The translations under genes were made by a program, and so were the position numbers. Shown in pieces: positions 15,242 to 22,476 of a stretch of DNA of 34,003 nt. The notes beneath the pieces were generated by a model. The model made no database searches and was not told the DNA's origin. It saw nothing but the letters and a program-made list of their open reading frames with translations. This DNA comes from Rhodospirillales bacterium (GTDB lineage Bacteria; Pseudomonadota; Alphaproteobacteria; Rhodospirillales; Shumkoniaceae), in assembly GCA_028281785.1 (NCBI GenBank), contig JANQJG010000032.1, forward strand, positions 1 through 34,003. Reading direction: 5' to 3'. Numbering within the stretch: the stretch's first letter is position 1; every line of letters starts with the position of its first letter.

Positions 15242-16723
15242 ATGAAAACGTGTGGGAAGACCTTATCCGCGGGCCTGTTCGGCCTCGGAGCCCTGATCAT
15301 GGTCGCGTCGCCGGGCGTGGCGGCCAAGGAGTTCGAGGGCGTGACGGTCAACATCATGACCTTCACGGGTCCGCAGATCGCCGAACCCCTGCAACGGCGC
15401 GCACCCGACTTCAAGGAGCTGACGGGGGCCCAGATCAATGTGATCACGGTGCCGTTCTCGGATCTCTACACGAAGCTCCTAACGGACTTTGCTACCGGCA
15501 CCAACAGCATCGACGCCGCCGTATTGGCACCGCAATGGATGGTCGACTATGTTGAGCCGGGCTATCTTGAGGATCTGACGGACCGCGTCGCCGCCGATCC
15601 CAATATCAAGATGGACGACATCGCCGGCTTCTTCCGGGACTTCTCGCAGAAATACGGCGGCCGGACCTACCTGATCACGCTGGATGGCGATTTCCAGATG
15701 GCGTACTACCGGCCCGATATCCTGGCCGAGAACAACCTGAATCCGCCGGAGACCTGGGAAGATTACATCGCGATCGCCAAGGCGCTTCACGGCAAGGACA
15801 TGAACGGCGACGGGAACCCCGATTACGGGTCCTGCATCTCGAAGAAAAGAAACGCCCAGGCCTATTGGGCGATCCTGTCGATCGCCGGCGGTTTCCTGCA
15901 ATCAAAGGGAACCAAACAAGGGGCGTTCTTCGACACCCGAGACATGAAGCCGCTCGTTAACAACGAGGCCTTCGGAGCGGCGCTCGACGTCTACACGGAG
16001 ACAACCAAATACGGCCCGCCGGACGAACTCAACCTCGATGTCGGCGATACGCGGTCGCTGTTTGTCTCGGGCCGCTGCGCGCTGACGGTCGACTGGGGGG
16101 ATATTGGCACGCTCGCCATCGACCCGGTGACGTCCAAGGTCATCGACAAGGTCGGAGCCATCATGCTGCCCGGGTCGCGCAGTGTGCTTGACCGCGAAAG
16201 CGGAAAGCTTGTGGACTGCACGGCCGACATCTGCCCACATGCCGTTAACGGCGTCAACCGGGCGCCCTTCGCGGCCTTCGGCGGTTGGTCGGGCGGCATC
16301 AACGCGGCCGCCGCCGACAAGGTGAAGGACGCTGCCTACGCCTTCTTCTCCTATATGAGCCAGCCGGCCCAAGCCAATGTCGACGTGACCATCGGCAAGA
16401 CCGGCTTCAACCCGTACAGGCTGTCGCAGTTCGAGCAACTGGACACCTGGGTCAAGGCGGGCATGAGCAAGGCGGCGGCCGAGAACTATCTGGGCGCCAT
16501 CCGGGACAGCCTCAACAGCCCAAACATGATGCTGGACCTGCGCATCCCTAAGAACCAGTCCTACCAGCAGGTGGTTCTGGATACGGCCATCGCCCGGCTG
16601 TTGGCCGGCGAGATCGACAAAGAGCAGGCCATGAAGGCGATCGAGGAGGGGTGGAACGAGCTCAACGACGAGCTCGGGCTTGAGGAGCAACTGGAAATCT
16701 ACAAGGGGACCCTCGGCCAATAA
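15242..16723 (+). CDS. Periplasmic sugar-binding protein of CUT1 ABC importer, system B
   Basis: This 493-residue binding protein opens with a signal peptide (MKTCGKTLSAGLFGLGALIM..., cleavage probably after GVAA) and continues as a family 1 solute-binding protein (ADILAENNLNPPETWEDY-like region, GRCALTVDWGDIG, AFFSYMSQPAQANVDV). GGGAGG upstream supports ATG 15242; the open frame extends 179 codons further back inside the isomerase but is a shadow there. At residues 186-194 DMNGDGNPD resembles an EF-hand-type calcium loop, as seen in some periplasmic sugar-binding proteins. It follows the isomerase by 92 bases, so the expected ligand is the 6-deoxyhexose or pentose handled by that enzyme. Confidence 0.94.
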   Translation: MKTCGKTLSAGLFGLGALIMVASPGVAAKEFEGVTVNIMTFTGPQIAEPLQRRAPDFKELTGAQINVITVPFSDLYTKLLTDFATGTNSIDAAVLAPQWMVDYVEPGYLEDLTDRVAADPNIKMDDIAGFFRDFSQKYGGRTYLITLDGDFQMAYYRPDILAENNLNPPETWEDYIAIAKALHGKDMNGDGNPDYGSCISKKRNAQAYWAILSIAGGFLQSKGTKQGAFFDTRDMKPLVNNEAFGAALDVYTETTKYGPPDELNLDVGDTRSLFVSGRCALTVDWGDIGTLAIDPVTSKVIDKVGAIMLPGSRSVLDRESGKLVDCTADICPHAVNGVNRAPFAAFGGWSGGINAAAADKVKDAAYAFFSYMSQPAQANVDVTIGKTGFNPYRLSQFEQLDTWVKAGMSKAAAENYLGAIRDSLNSPNMMLDLRIPKNQSYQQVVLDTAIARLLAGEIDKEQAMKAIEEGWNELNDELGLEEQLEIYKGTLGQ

Positions 16724-16761
16724 ACCGAGCTTGATGAAGCTGACATCCGGGCGGTCCGGGG

Positions 16762-16797
16762 AGGTGGAGAGAGGGGGCGATCTCCGCCTCTCCGCCT
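16762..16797 (+). promoter_or_regulatory. Intercistronic hairpin between binding protein and permease genes (system B)
   Basis: AGGTGGAGAG (16762-16771) pairs with CTCTCCGCCT (16788-16797) with one G-T pair and a 16-base loop. It lies in the 120-base gap after the binding-protein gene, the same position as the hairpins of systems A and C. Confidence 0.5.
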
Positions 16798-16843
16798 GGT
16801 TGTCGGCTTCTCAATTGTATTTTGTTTCTGTTAGGGGCGGTCG

Positions 16844-18019
16844 ATGTCGGATCGTTCAATGGGACCGCCAGCGGGCGTGGCCGGCGGGCGAGAGATCAGA
16901 CGGCCGAAGGGCCGCTCGTCGGGCATGAGCCTCTGGGTGGATCGGAACGCGCAGAACGTTCTGATCCTGCCGGCGGTCCTCATGATCCTCGCTTTCTCGA
17001 TCTTTCCCCTTCTGATGTCCCTCTATTTGTCGCTCTCCAGATTCCGGCTGGTGAAGGGGGGCTACGATCTCCGCTTCGTCGGGCTCCGCAATTTCAAGAA
17101 ACTCGTCCTCGGCTCGGAGCAGTACCACCTGCTCGGGACGTTCGGTCAGCTGACATTCTGGGAGTGGGGGCTGATGGCCCTCGTCGTCGGCTTCTTCGCT
17201 CACTGGCTCTACCGTTTTGCCACCTCGGGACGGTTCTGGATCTTCGGCTTCATCGGGCGGGTCGTCACGGCCGTGGTGCTCACCGGCCTTTTGCTTCTTT
17301 GCCTGCTGGTGATCAACCAAGGCGGCTTTCCGGGCACGCTGGTGGTCACGATGTTCTACGTCCTGGCCGGCGTGGCGGTGCAGTTCACCATCGGACTTTC
17401 GCTGGCGGTGCTGTGCGCGCAGCCCATTCCCTTCCGGAACTGGTTCCGGCTGATCTTTTTCGTGCCCATGATGGTGACGCCGGTCGGCATCGCCTATGCC
17501 TTCCGGATGCTGACGGACCTGTCCATCGGACCCTTCGCGCCGATCTGGCGGGCGCTCGGCTTCACCAATGTCAGCTGGGCCGCCGATCCGTGGTCGGCGC
17601 GCATGATGGTTCTGACCGGGGAGTCCTGGCAGTGGATCCCCTTCATGTTCATCGTGCTGCTTGCGGCACTGGAGAACGTGCCGCGCGAGCAGGTGGAATC
17701 TGCGAAGCTGGACGGCGCCGGCGAGTGGCGCATCTTCCGGGACATCACCTGGCCGACGATCGCGCCGGTGGCGGCGACGGTGGTCCTCATCCGCATGATC
17801 GAGGCGTTCAAGATCATCGACTTCCCCAACATCCTCACCAATGGTGGCCCCGGCATCGCGACCGAGTCCCTGACCCTGCACGCCTTCATTGCCTGGCGGA
17901 CCCAAGACCTCGGGATTTCGGCGGCCGTCGGCTACACGCTGCTCTTCGTCACCGCCGTCACCTGCGTGTCGTTCTTCAATTTCGTGGGGCGACGGCTGCG
18001 CGAAAGGACGGAGGGGTAG
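16844..18019 (+). CDS. CUT1 sugar ABC transporter permease, MalF type with insertion, system B
   Basis: This 391-residue permease is about 90 residues longer than its counterparts in systems A (285) and C (302). After the first membrane helix (residues 38-63) an extra hydrophobic region at about 100-175 (ALVVGFFAHWLYRF, IGRVVTAVVLTGLLLLCLLV) adds roughly two to three membrane segments before the normal core. The EAA loop is at 284-304 (ESAKLDGAGEWRIFRDITWP) and a GGPGIATESL loop follows. ATG 16844 is used; ATG 16925 would remove only a hydrophilic N-terminus. Its stop precedes the next permease start by one base. Partner permease and ATPase follow directly. Confidence 0.93.
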   Translation: MSDRSMGPPAGVAGGREIRRPKGRSSGMSLWVDRNAQNVLILPAVLMILAFSIFPLLMSLYLSLSRFRLVKGGYDLRFVGLRNFKKLVLGSEQYHLLGTFGQLTFWEWGLMALVVGFFAHWLYRFATSGRFWIFGFIGRVVTAVVLTGLLLLCLLVINQGGFPGTLVVTMFYVLAGVAVQFTIGLSLAVLCAQPIPFRNWFRLIFFVPMMVTPVGIAYAFRMLTDLSIGPFAPIWRALGFTNVSWAADPWSARMMVLTGESWQWIPFMFIVLLAALENVPREQVESAKLDGAGEWRIFRDITWPTIAPVAATVVLIRMIEAFKIIDFPNILTNGGPGIATESLTLHAFIAWRTQDLGISAAVGYTLLFVTAVTCVSFFNFVGRRLRERTEG

Positions 18020-18020
18020 A

Positions 18021-19073
18021 ATGAACGGCAAAAGAAATGGGAGCCTGCGCCGTCTCCTCGAGCCGAAGGACGTCAACTCGATGTCTCCGGCCGGGAAGAT
18101 GGTGACCTACGGGCTGTTGGCGTTCTGGGCGGCGGTGGTCCTGTTCCCGCTCTACTGGGTTCTGATCACGTCCCTCAAGCTGCCGATCCACGTCAACGAC
18201 GGGCCACTCTACATTCCCTTCATTGACTTTATGCCGTCCCTCCATGCCTGGGAGTACATCTTCTTCGAACTCGGCAACGACACCTTGCGGCCATACCTCA
18301 ATTCCATCGTCATCGCCTTCTTTAGCACGGTTCTGGCGGTGGGCATCGGCTCGATGGCGGCCTATGCGCTGGTGCGCTTCCAGTATCGGCCGCGGTTCGC
18401 CTCGGTCATCGCCTTTCTCTTGATCCTTGCCGTCGTGGTGTGGATGACCATCGCCGTGGATCTCCACTGGAGCCTTTCCGTGGCCATCGGACTGGCCCTG
18501 TTCTTCCTGTTCCTGAACACGCTGGGGAAGCGGTTCCAGACACGGGTGGGCAACGACGACATCCTGTTCTGGATCATCTCTCAGAGGATTCTGCCGCCGG
18601 TCGTGGCGGTCCTTCCCATCTACGTGATGTTCCAGCAGATGCGTCTGTTGGATACGCATATCGCGCTCATCGTCACCTACATGACGGTCAATCTTCCGAT
18701 CGTTGTCTGGCTGATGCGCGATTTCTTCGCGTCGATCCCGATGGATCTCGAGGAGAGCGCCCAGATCGACGGCGCGTCCCGGTTCCAGATCCTGCTCGGG
18801 ATCATCATGCCGCTGGCCAAGCCGGGCTTGGCCGCGACGTCGCTGTTCGTCCTGATCCTGTCCTGGAACGAATATCTGCTGGCCCTGTTCCTGTCGACGG
18901 CGGATGCCCAGACGATGCCGCTCCTGGTGGCCGCGCAAAACGCCACAAGGGGGCCGCAATGGTGGTACATGTCGGTCCTCATCGTCATCATGATCGTGCC
19001 GGTGATCGTGATGGCGGGCATTCTGCAGCGCTTCATCGCCCGGGGCCTGCTGATCGGCGCGGTCAAGGGGTAG
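18021..19073 (+). CDS. CUT1 sugar ABC transporter permease, MalG type with insertion, system B
   Basis: This 350-residue permease is longer than a usual MalG protein (about 275-280). Between AAYALVRFQYRP (near 113-124) and NDDILFWIISQRILPP (near 178-193) it carries about 50 extra residues that form two hydrophobic stretches. The EAA loop lies at 244-265 (EESAQIDGASRFQILLGIIMP). ATG 18021 is preceded by GGAGGGG, which overlaps the end of the upstream gene; the open frame further upstream is within that gene. It is cotranscribed with the MalF-type permease and followed after three bases by the ATPase. Confidence 0.94.
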   Translation: MNGKRNGSLRRLLEPKDVNSMSPAGKMVTYGLLAFWAAVVLFPLYWVLITSLKLPIHVNDGPLYIPFIDFMPSLHAWEYIFFELGNDTLRPYLNSIVIAFFSTVLAVGIGSMAAYALVRFQYRPRFASVIAFLLILAVVVWMTIAVDLHWSLSVAIGLALFFLFLNTLGKRFQTRVGNDDILFWIISQRILPPVVAVLPIYVMFQQMRLLDTHIALIVTYMTVNLPIVVWLMRDFFASIPMDLEESAQIDGASRFQILLGIIMPLAKPGLAATSLFVLILSWNEYLLALFLSTADAQTMPLLVAAQNATRGPQWWYMSVLIVIMIVPVIVMAGILQRFIARGLLIGAVKG

Positions 19074-19076
19074 GCC

Positions 19077-20174
19077 ATGACGCTGGCGATGAGGAACATT
19101 TACAAGAGCTTCGGCTCCAACGAGGTCGTCAAGGGGCTCAACCTGGAGGTCGCAGAGGGCGAGTTCCTGGTCCTACTGGGCCCGTCCGGATGCGGCAAGA
19201 CCACGGCGCTCAGGATGATCGCCGGGCTCGAGGCCGTGACTTCGGGCGACATCCTGATCGGCGGTGAGGACGTCACCGGCGTGCTGCCCAAATACCGCAA
19301 CGTCGCCATGGTCTTCCAGAGCTACGCGCTCTACCCGCATATGACCGTGGCCGAGAACATCGGCTACCCGCTCAAGGTCAGCAAGGTACCGCGTGACGAG
19401 ATGTCAGAGGCGGTCCGGGAGACGGCGCGGAAGGTGCATCTCGAGGATCTGCTCGACCGGTTTCCCCGCCAGCTCTCGGGCGGTCAGCGCCAGCGTGTCG
19501 CCCTGGCCCGCGCGATGGTGCGCCGGCCGCGCCTGTTTCTCATGGACGAGCCGCTCTCGAATCTGGATGCCAAGCTGCGCGGATACATGCGCTCCGAACT
19601 TAAGCATCTGCAGGCCGAGCTCGGCGTGACCACGGTCTACGTCACCCACGACCAGATCGAGGCGATGACCCTCGCCGACCGGGTCGCGGTCATGGAAGCC
19701 GGGATCGTCCAGCAGCTGGATACGCCGCGACGCATCTATGACGATCCCGCCAACCTATTTGTCGCCGGTTTCGTCGGCTCGCCGCCGATGAACTTCATCA
19801 CCGGCGCGATTACGGGCGGGGCCTTCGAGTGCGGCGGCGCGGGCCTCCCATGTCCGGGCCTGGCCGACAACCCCCGGGCGGTCGTAGGTGTGCGGCCAGA
19901 AGACATACGCGTCACCGGGGCGGGGGAGGGGTGGCTGCAGGGCGCGATCTATTCGCTCGAGCTGACCGGTGACGAGACCATCGTAAATGTCGCCGCGGCG
20001 GGTACGCACCTGATCTCGCGCATGGATAAAGACTTCGATATGCCCATGGGGGCCGAGGTCGGCGTCGAGATCCTCGGTGAGCGTTCCTATTTCTTCGACG
20101 CCGAGAGCGGCGAGCGACTGCGCACCGCGAGCCACAGCGGCCAGCCAATAGCATTTTCCGACGGATCACGATGA
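19077..20174 (+). CDS. CUT1 sugar ABC transporter ATPase (UgpC/MalK type), system B
   Basis: This 365-residue ATPase drives importer B. Motifs: Walker A GPSGCGKTT at 35-43, Q-loop [14 protein letters not shown], signature [17 protein letters not shown], Walker [17 protein letters not shown] and the switch His in [12 protein letters not shown]. The MalK-like C-terminal regulatory domain follows (NFITGAI, VGVRPEDIRV, YFFDAESGERL). It is the last gene of the aldolase-to-importer plus-strand block; a weak hairpin and a 509-base gap follow. Confidence 0.96.
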   Translation: MTLAMRNIYKSFGSNEVVKGLNLEVAEGEFLVLLGPSGCGKTTALRMIAGLEAVTSGDILIGGEDVTGVLPKYRNVAMVFQSYALYPHMTVAENIGYPLKVSKVPRDEMSEAVRETARKVHLEDLLDRFPRQLSGGQRQRVALARAMVRRPRLFLMDEPLSNLDAKLRGYMRSELKHLQAELGVTTVYVTHDQIEAMTLADRVAVMEAGIVQQLDTPRRIYDDPANLFVAGFVGSPPMNFITGAITGGAFECGGAGLPCPGLADNPRAVVGVRPEDIRVTGAGEGWLQGAIYSLELTGDETIVNVAAAGTHLISRMDKDFDMPMGAEVGVEILGERSYFFDAESGERLRTASHSGQPIAFSDGSR

Positions 20175-20245
20175 GCATCTTCTTCACGTTCTTACTGGAC
20201 CGGTATGCGTGACAAGGTCGTCCACACTCTTCGGGTTTGGTCCCG

Positions 20246-20258
20246 GCCGAGCTTCGGC
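20246..20258 (+). terminator. Weak hairpin after importer operon B
   Basis: GCCGA and TCGGC pair around a three-base loop about 70 bases after the ATPase stop. No T-run follows. It is the only stem I see near the operon end. Confidence 0.25.
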
Positions 20259-20547
20259 TTGCCCCGATAATCGATAATGAAAGCAACGTATCGAAGAAAT
20301 TTAAAGAATTTAGAAAACCTGTATTGATGTTGTGCAGCTACAGCGGCCCACCGGATTTGCCGGAACGATCCTAGGGAATGTCCGTCGATTTCATCCATCA
20401 AGCCATGACCAAGTCGGCAGCCAAGCCAATACATGTTGGCAGACCGCATAGTGCCCTAGTAGGCACCGCCTCGGCCTTTGTGGTCGAAATCGATGGCAAC
20501 TACCGTCCTTATCGATGGTGCTGCCGGAGAACGCGCATTCATCGATA

Positions 20548-20564
20548 TACTCTTATAAAGAGTA
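20548..20564. promoter_or_regulatory. Perfect inverted repeat in the AT-rich island
   Basis: TACTCTT and AAGAGTA form perfect seven-base arms around ATA. The size and symmetry fit a binding site for a dimeric regulator, about 120 bases upstream of the galE start. No second copy was found in the window. Confidence 0.4.
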
Positions 20565-20683
20565 CTTTATCAATAAAAACATCTATGAATAGAATAATCT
20601 TTAATATATTTTTATCTATTGCTTTTTTCTTTCATATTGTTACCATCTTTTAAAACAGACAGCTGATACTCGTCGCAGGGAGC

Positions 20684-21694
20684 ATGGCTACGTCGCAATC
20701 ATCTGGTCGGGACGACGGGCGAGCGGTTCTTGTATGCGGCGGCGCCGGATACATCGGCTCACATATGGTCCGCCTGCTGATCGAAAACGGGTTCTCCGTC
20801 ACCGTGTTCGACAACCTGTCGACCGGGCATGCCGAAGCGATCCAGGGAACCCCTTTCGTGCAGGGGGACCTACTCAATCCAAAGGATCTGGAACGCGCAT
20901 TCTCGACCCGCAGGTTCGATGCGGTGTTTCATTTTTCGGCACTTATCGCCGTTGGCGAATCGGTCGCGGAACCGGAGAGGTACTACCTCAATAATGTGAG
21001 CGGCACTCTCAATCTGCTCGACGTCATGCGTCGTGCCGACATCGACCGGTTCGTGTTTTCCTCGAGCGCGGCGGTTTACGGCAGTCCGACCACGGATCTC
21101 ATCGATGAAACCCACCCCCTGGAGCCCATCAATCCGTACGGTTGGACCAAACGGATTATCGAGCAGGTGCTCAGTGACTATGCCGCCGCCTTCGGGATGC
21201 GGTCGGTCAGTTTCCGCTACTTCAACGCGGCAGGCGCCCATCCCGACGGTACCATTGGCGAAGCCCACGATCCGGAGACGCATCTGATCCCCAGCATTCT
21301 ATTGGCCGCTTTAGGCAAGCGGAATGGGTTGAGCGTGTTCGGGAGCGACTACGAGACCCCCGACGGGACGTGTATCCGCGACTACATCCACATCCTGGAT
21401 ATCTGCTCAGCACATTTGAGCGCCCTGGATTGGATGGACGAAAGGCCGGGCGCCCACGCTTTCAATCTCGGCAACGGGACCGGTTTTACGACCATGGAGG
21501 TCATTGAAGCCGCGCGTGCCGTGACCGGCGTCGAAATCCCGTACCGGATCGCCCCCCGACGCGACGGCGATGCGGCAGTCCTGGTTGCCGACAGCGCACT
21601 GGCGCAGGCCCTGCTCGGCTGGACGCCCCGATACTCGGACATCGAAACGATCCTGGAGACCGCGTGGCGTTGGCACCGAGCTCCAAAGTACTGA
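20684..21694 (+). CDS. galE: UDP-glucose 4-epimerase
   Basis: GalE interconverts UDP-galactose and UDP-glucose in the Leloir pathway using bound NAD. This 336-residue protein shows the Rossmann motif GGAGYIGS at residues 19-26, the catalytic triad Ser (in VFSSSAAVYG, near 127), Tyr 152 and Lys 156 (NPYGWTK), and family segments FRYFNAAGAHPDG and DGTCIRDYIHILD. Length is typical. AGGGAG four bases before the ATG supports the start. It is followed after 23 bases by a shortened galT paralogue. It serves the galactose genes on either strand downstream, though it is separated from galT and galK by the beta- and alpha-galactosidase operon. Confidence 0.95.
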   Translation: MATSQSSGRDDGRAVLVCGGAGYIGSHMVRLLIENGFSVTVFDNLSTGHAEAIQGTPFVQGDLLNPKDLERAFSTRRFDAVFHFSALIAVGESVAEPERYYLNNVSGTLNLLDVMRRADIDRFVFSSSAAVYGSPTTDLIDETHPLEPINPYGWTKRIIEQVLSDYAAAFGMRSVSFRYFNAAGAHPDGTIGEAHDPETHLIPSILLAALGKRNGLSVFGSDYETPDGTCIRDYIHILDICSAHLSALDWMDERPGAHAFNLGNGTGFTTMEVIEAARAVTGVEIPYRIAPRRDGDAAVLVADSALAQALLGWTPRYSDIETILETAWRWHRAPKY

Positions 21695-21717
21695 CACGAC
21701 CCGGATTGGATTGAAGG

Positions 21718-22476
21718 ATGAACCACCATTCGAGCATGAAAGATCCAGCGTCTTCCGATGGCATGTCGTTGAAAGTCGCGGACCATTCCCATTGCCGTTT
21801 CAACCCATTGACAGGAGAGTGGGTGTTCATGTCTGGGCCAATGGGAGAAGGCTCTTGGTCCAGGAACCGACCCGCCGGCGAGCTCCAGCGTGATGGCGAC
21901 GCCGTGCCGGAGATGTCGGTCAACACGCTTCGCAGGATGATTGATGTTTGGGCCTTGGAGACGGCTTCGGCCCAGCTGGACGACAAGACCGAAATCGAGG
22001 ACCGATTCCAGCGCAGGTATTTCAGGACACATGGGGCCTCGGTACTCCACGCCTACGCGATCATGGAACTCAGTCGCCAGGAGCGTGTCATCGCAGCGAA
22101 CGACACCTGGGTCGCGTTGGTGCCGTTTTGGGCCAATTCACCCTTTGAAACCATGGTGTTGCCCCGCCGCCGAGTGTCACGCCTAAACGGTTTGACCGAA
22201 ACCGAACGGGACGGTTTGGTGGACTTGCTGATCCGCTTGAAGATGGGGTACGACACGCTATTCGGAGGATCGCTCCCTTACGTCTTCGAATGGCATGGCG
22301 CACCGGGCCGCTCGGCGCGTGCCCGGCATTGGCAGCTTCATGCACATTTCCGTCCTCCGTATTTGCGGCCGTCCTCGGTTCACGGGCAAAGCTCCGGTTT
22401 TTCAAAGCTTGAAGACGCCGACCGAAGCCTGACGCCGGAAGCGGCCGCCGCCTGTCTCAAGGAAGCTGTCGCTTGA
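21718..22476 (+). CDS. Shortened GalT-like protein without the active site
   Basis: This 252-residue protein is clearly related to galactose-1-phosphate uridylyltransferase: HSHCRFNPLTGEWVFMSGP near the start, WVALVPFWANSPFETMVLPRR, and [23 protein letters not shown]. Compared with the full-length GalT at 31691 (358 residues) it lacks the zinc-binding CxxC region. It also lacks the NPHPHGQ segment with the nucleophilic histidine, both apparently removed by in-frame deletions. The histidines of the second metal site (WHGAP, HWQLHAH) remain. The frame is open throughout, so it may be expressed, but it cannot carry out the normal transfer reaction. Whether it has a new role or is an early pseudogene is open. 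Its end overlaps the convergent beta-galactosidase gene by 20 bases. Confidence 0.8.
   Translation: MNHHSSMKDPASSDGMSLKVADHSHCRFNPLTGEWVFMSGPMGEGSWSRNRPAGELQRDGDAVPEMSVNTLRRMIDVWALETASAQLDDKTEIEDRFQRRYFRTHGASVLHAYAIMELSRQERVIAANDTWVALVPFWANSPFETMVLPRRRVSRLNGLTETERDGLVDLLIRLKMGYDTLFGGSLPYVFEWHGAPGRSARARHWQLHAHFRPPYLRPSSVHGQSSGFSKLEDADRSLTPEAAAACLKEAVA

Larger units (their letters stand above)
20175..20683. other. Gene-free stretch with an AT-rich island before galE
   Basis: About 500 bases with no supported gene. Bases 20541-20650 contain only 22 G or C out of 110 (20%), in sharp contrast to the high-GC genes on either side. The island holds a perfect inverted repeat at 20548-20564. An open frame at 20378-20653 ends inside the AT-rich DNA and shows no family likeness, so I do not call it. 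The promoter for galE is probably here but I cannot fix its boxes. Confidence 0.6.

Noticed and set aside
16856-18076. A 406-codon minus-strand open frame opposite the importer B MalF-type permease.
   Set aside because: Its product is a highly charged run rich in E, D, R, H typical of the antisense of a hydrophobic high-GC gene; the plus strand encodes a clear permease.
20378-20653. A 91-codon open frame in the gap before galE.
   Set aside because: It has no ribosome-binding site or family likeness, and its second half is simply the translation of the AT-rich island (many I, F, K, N).
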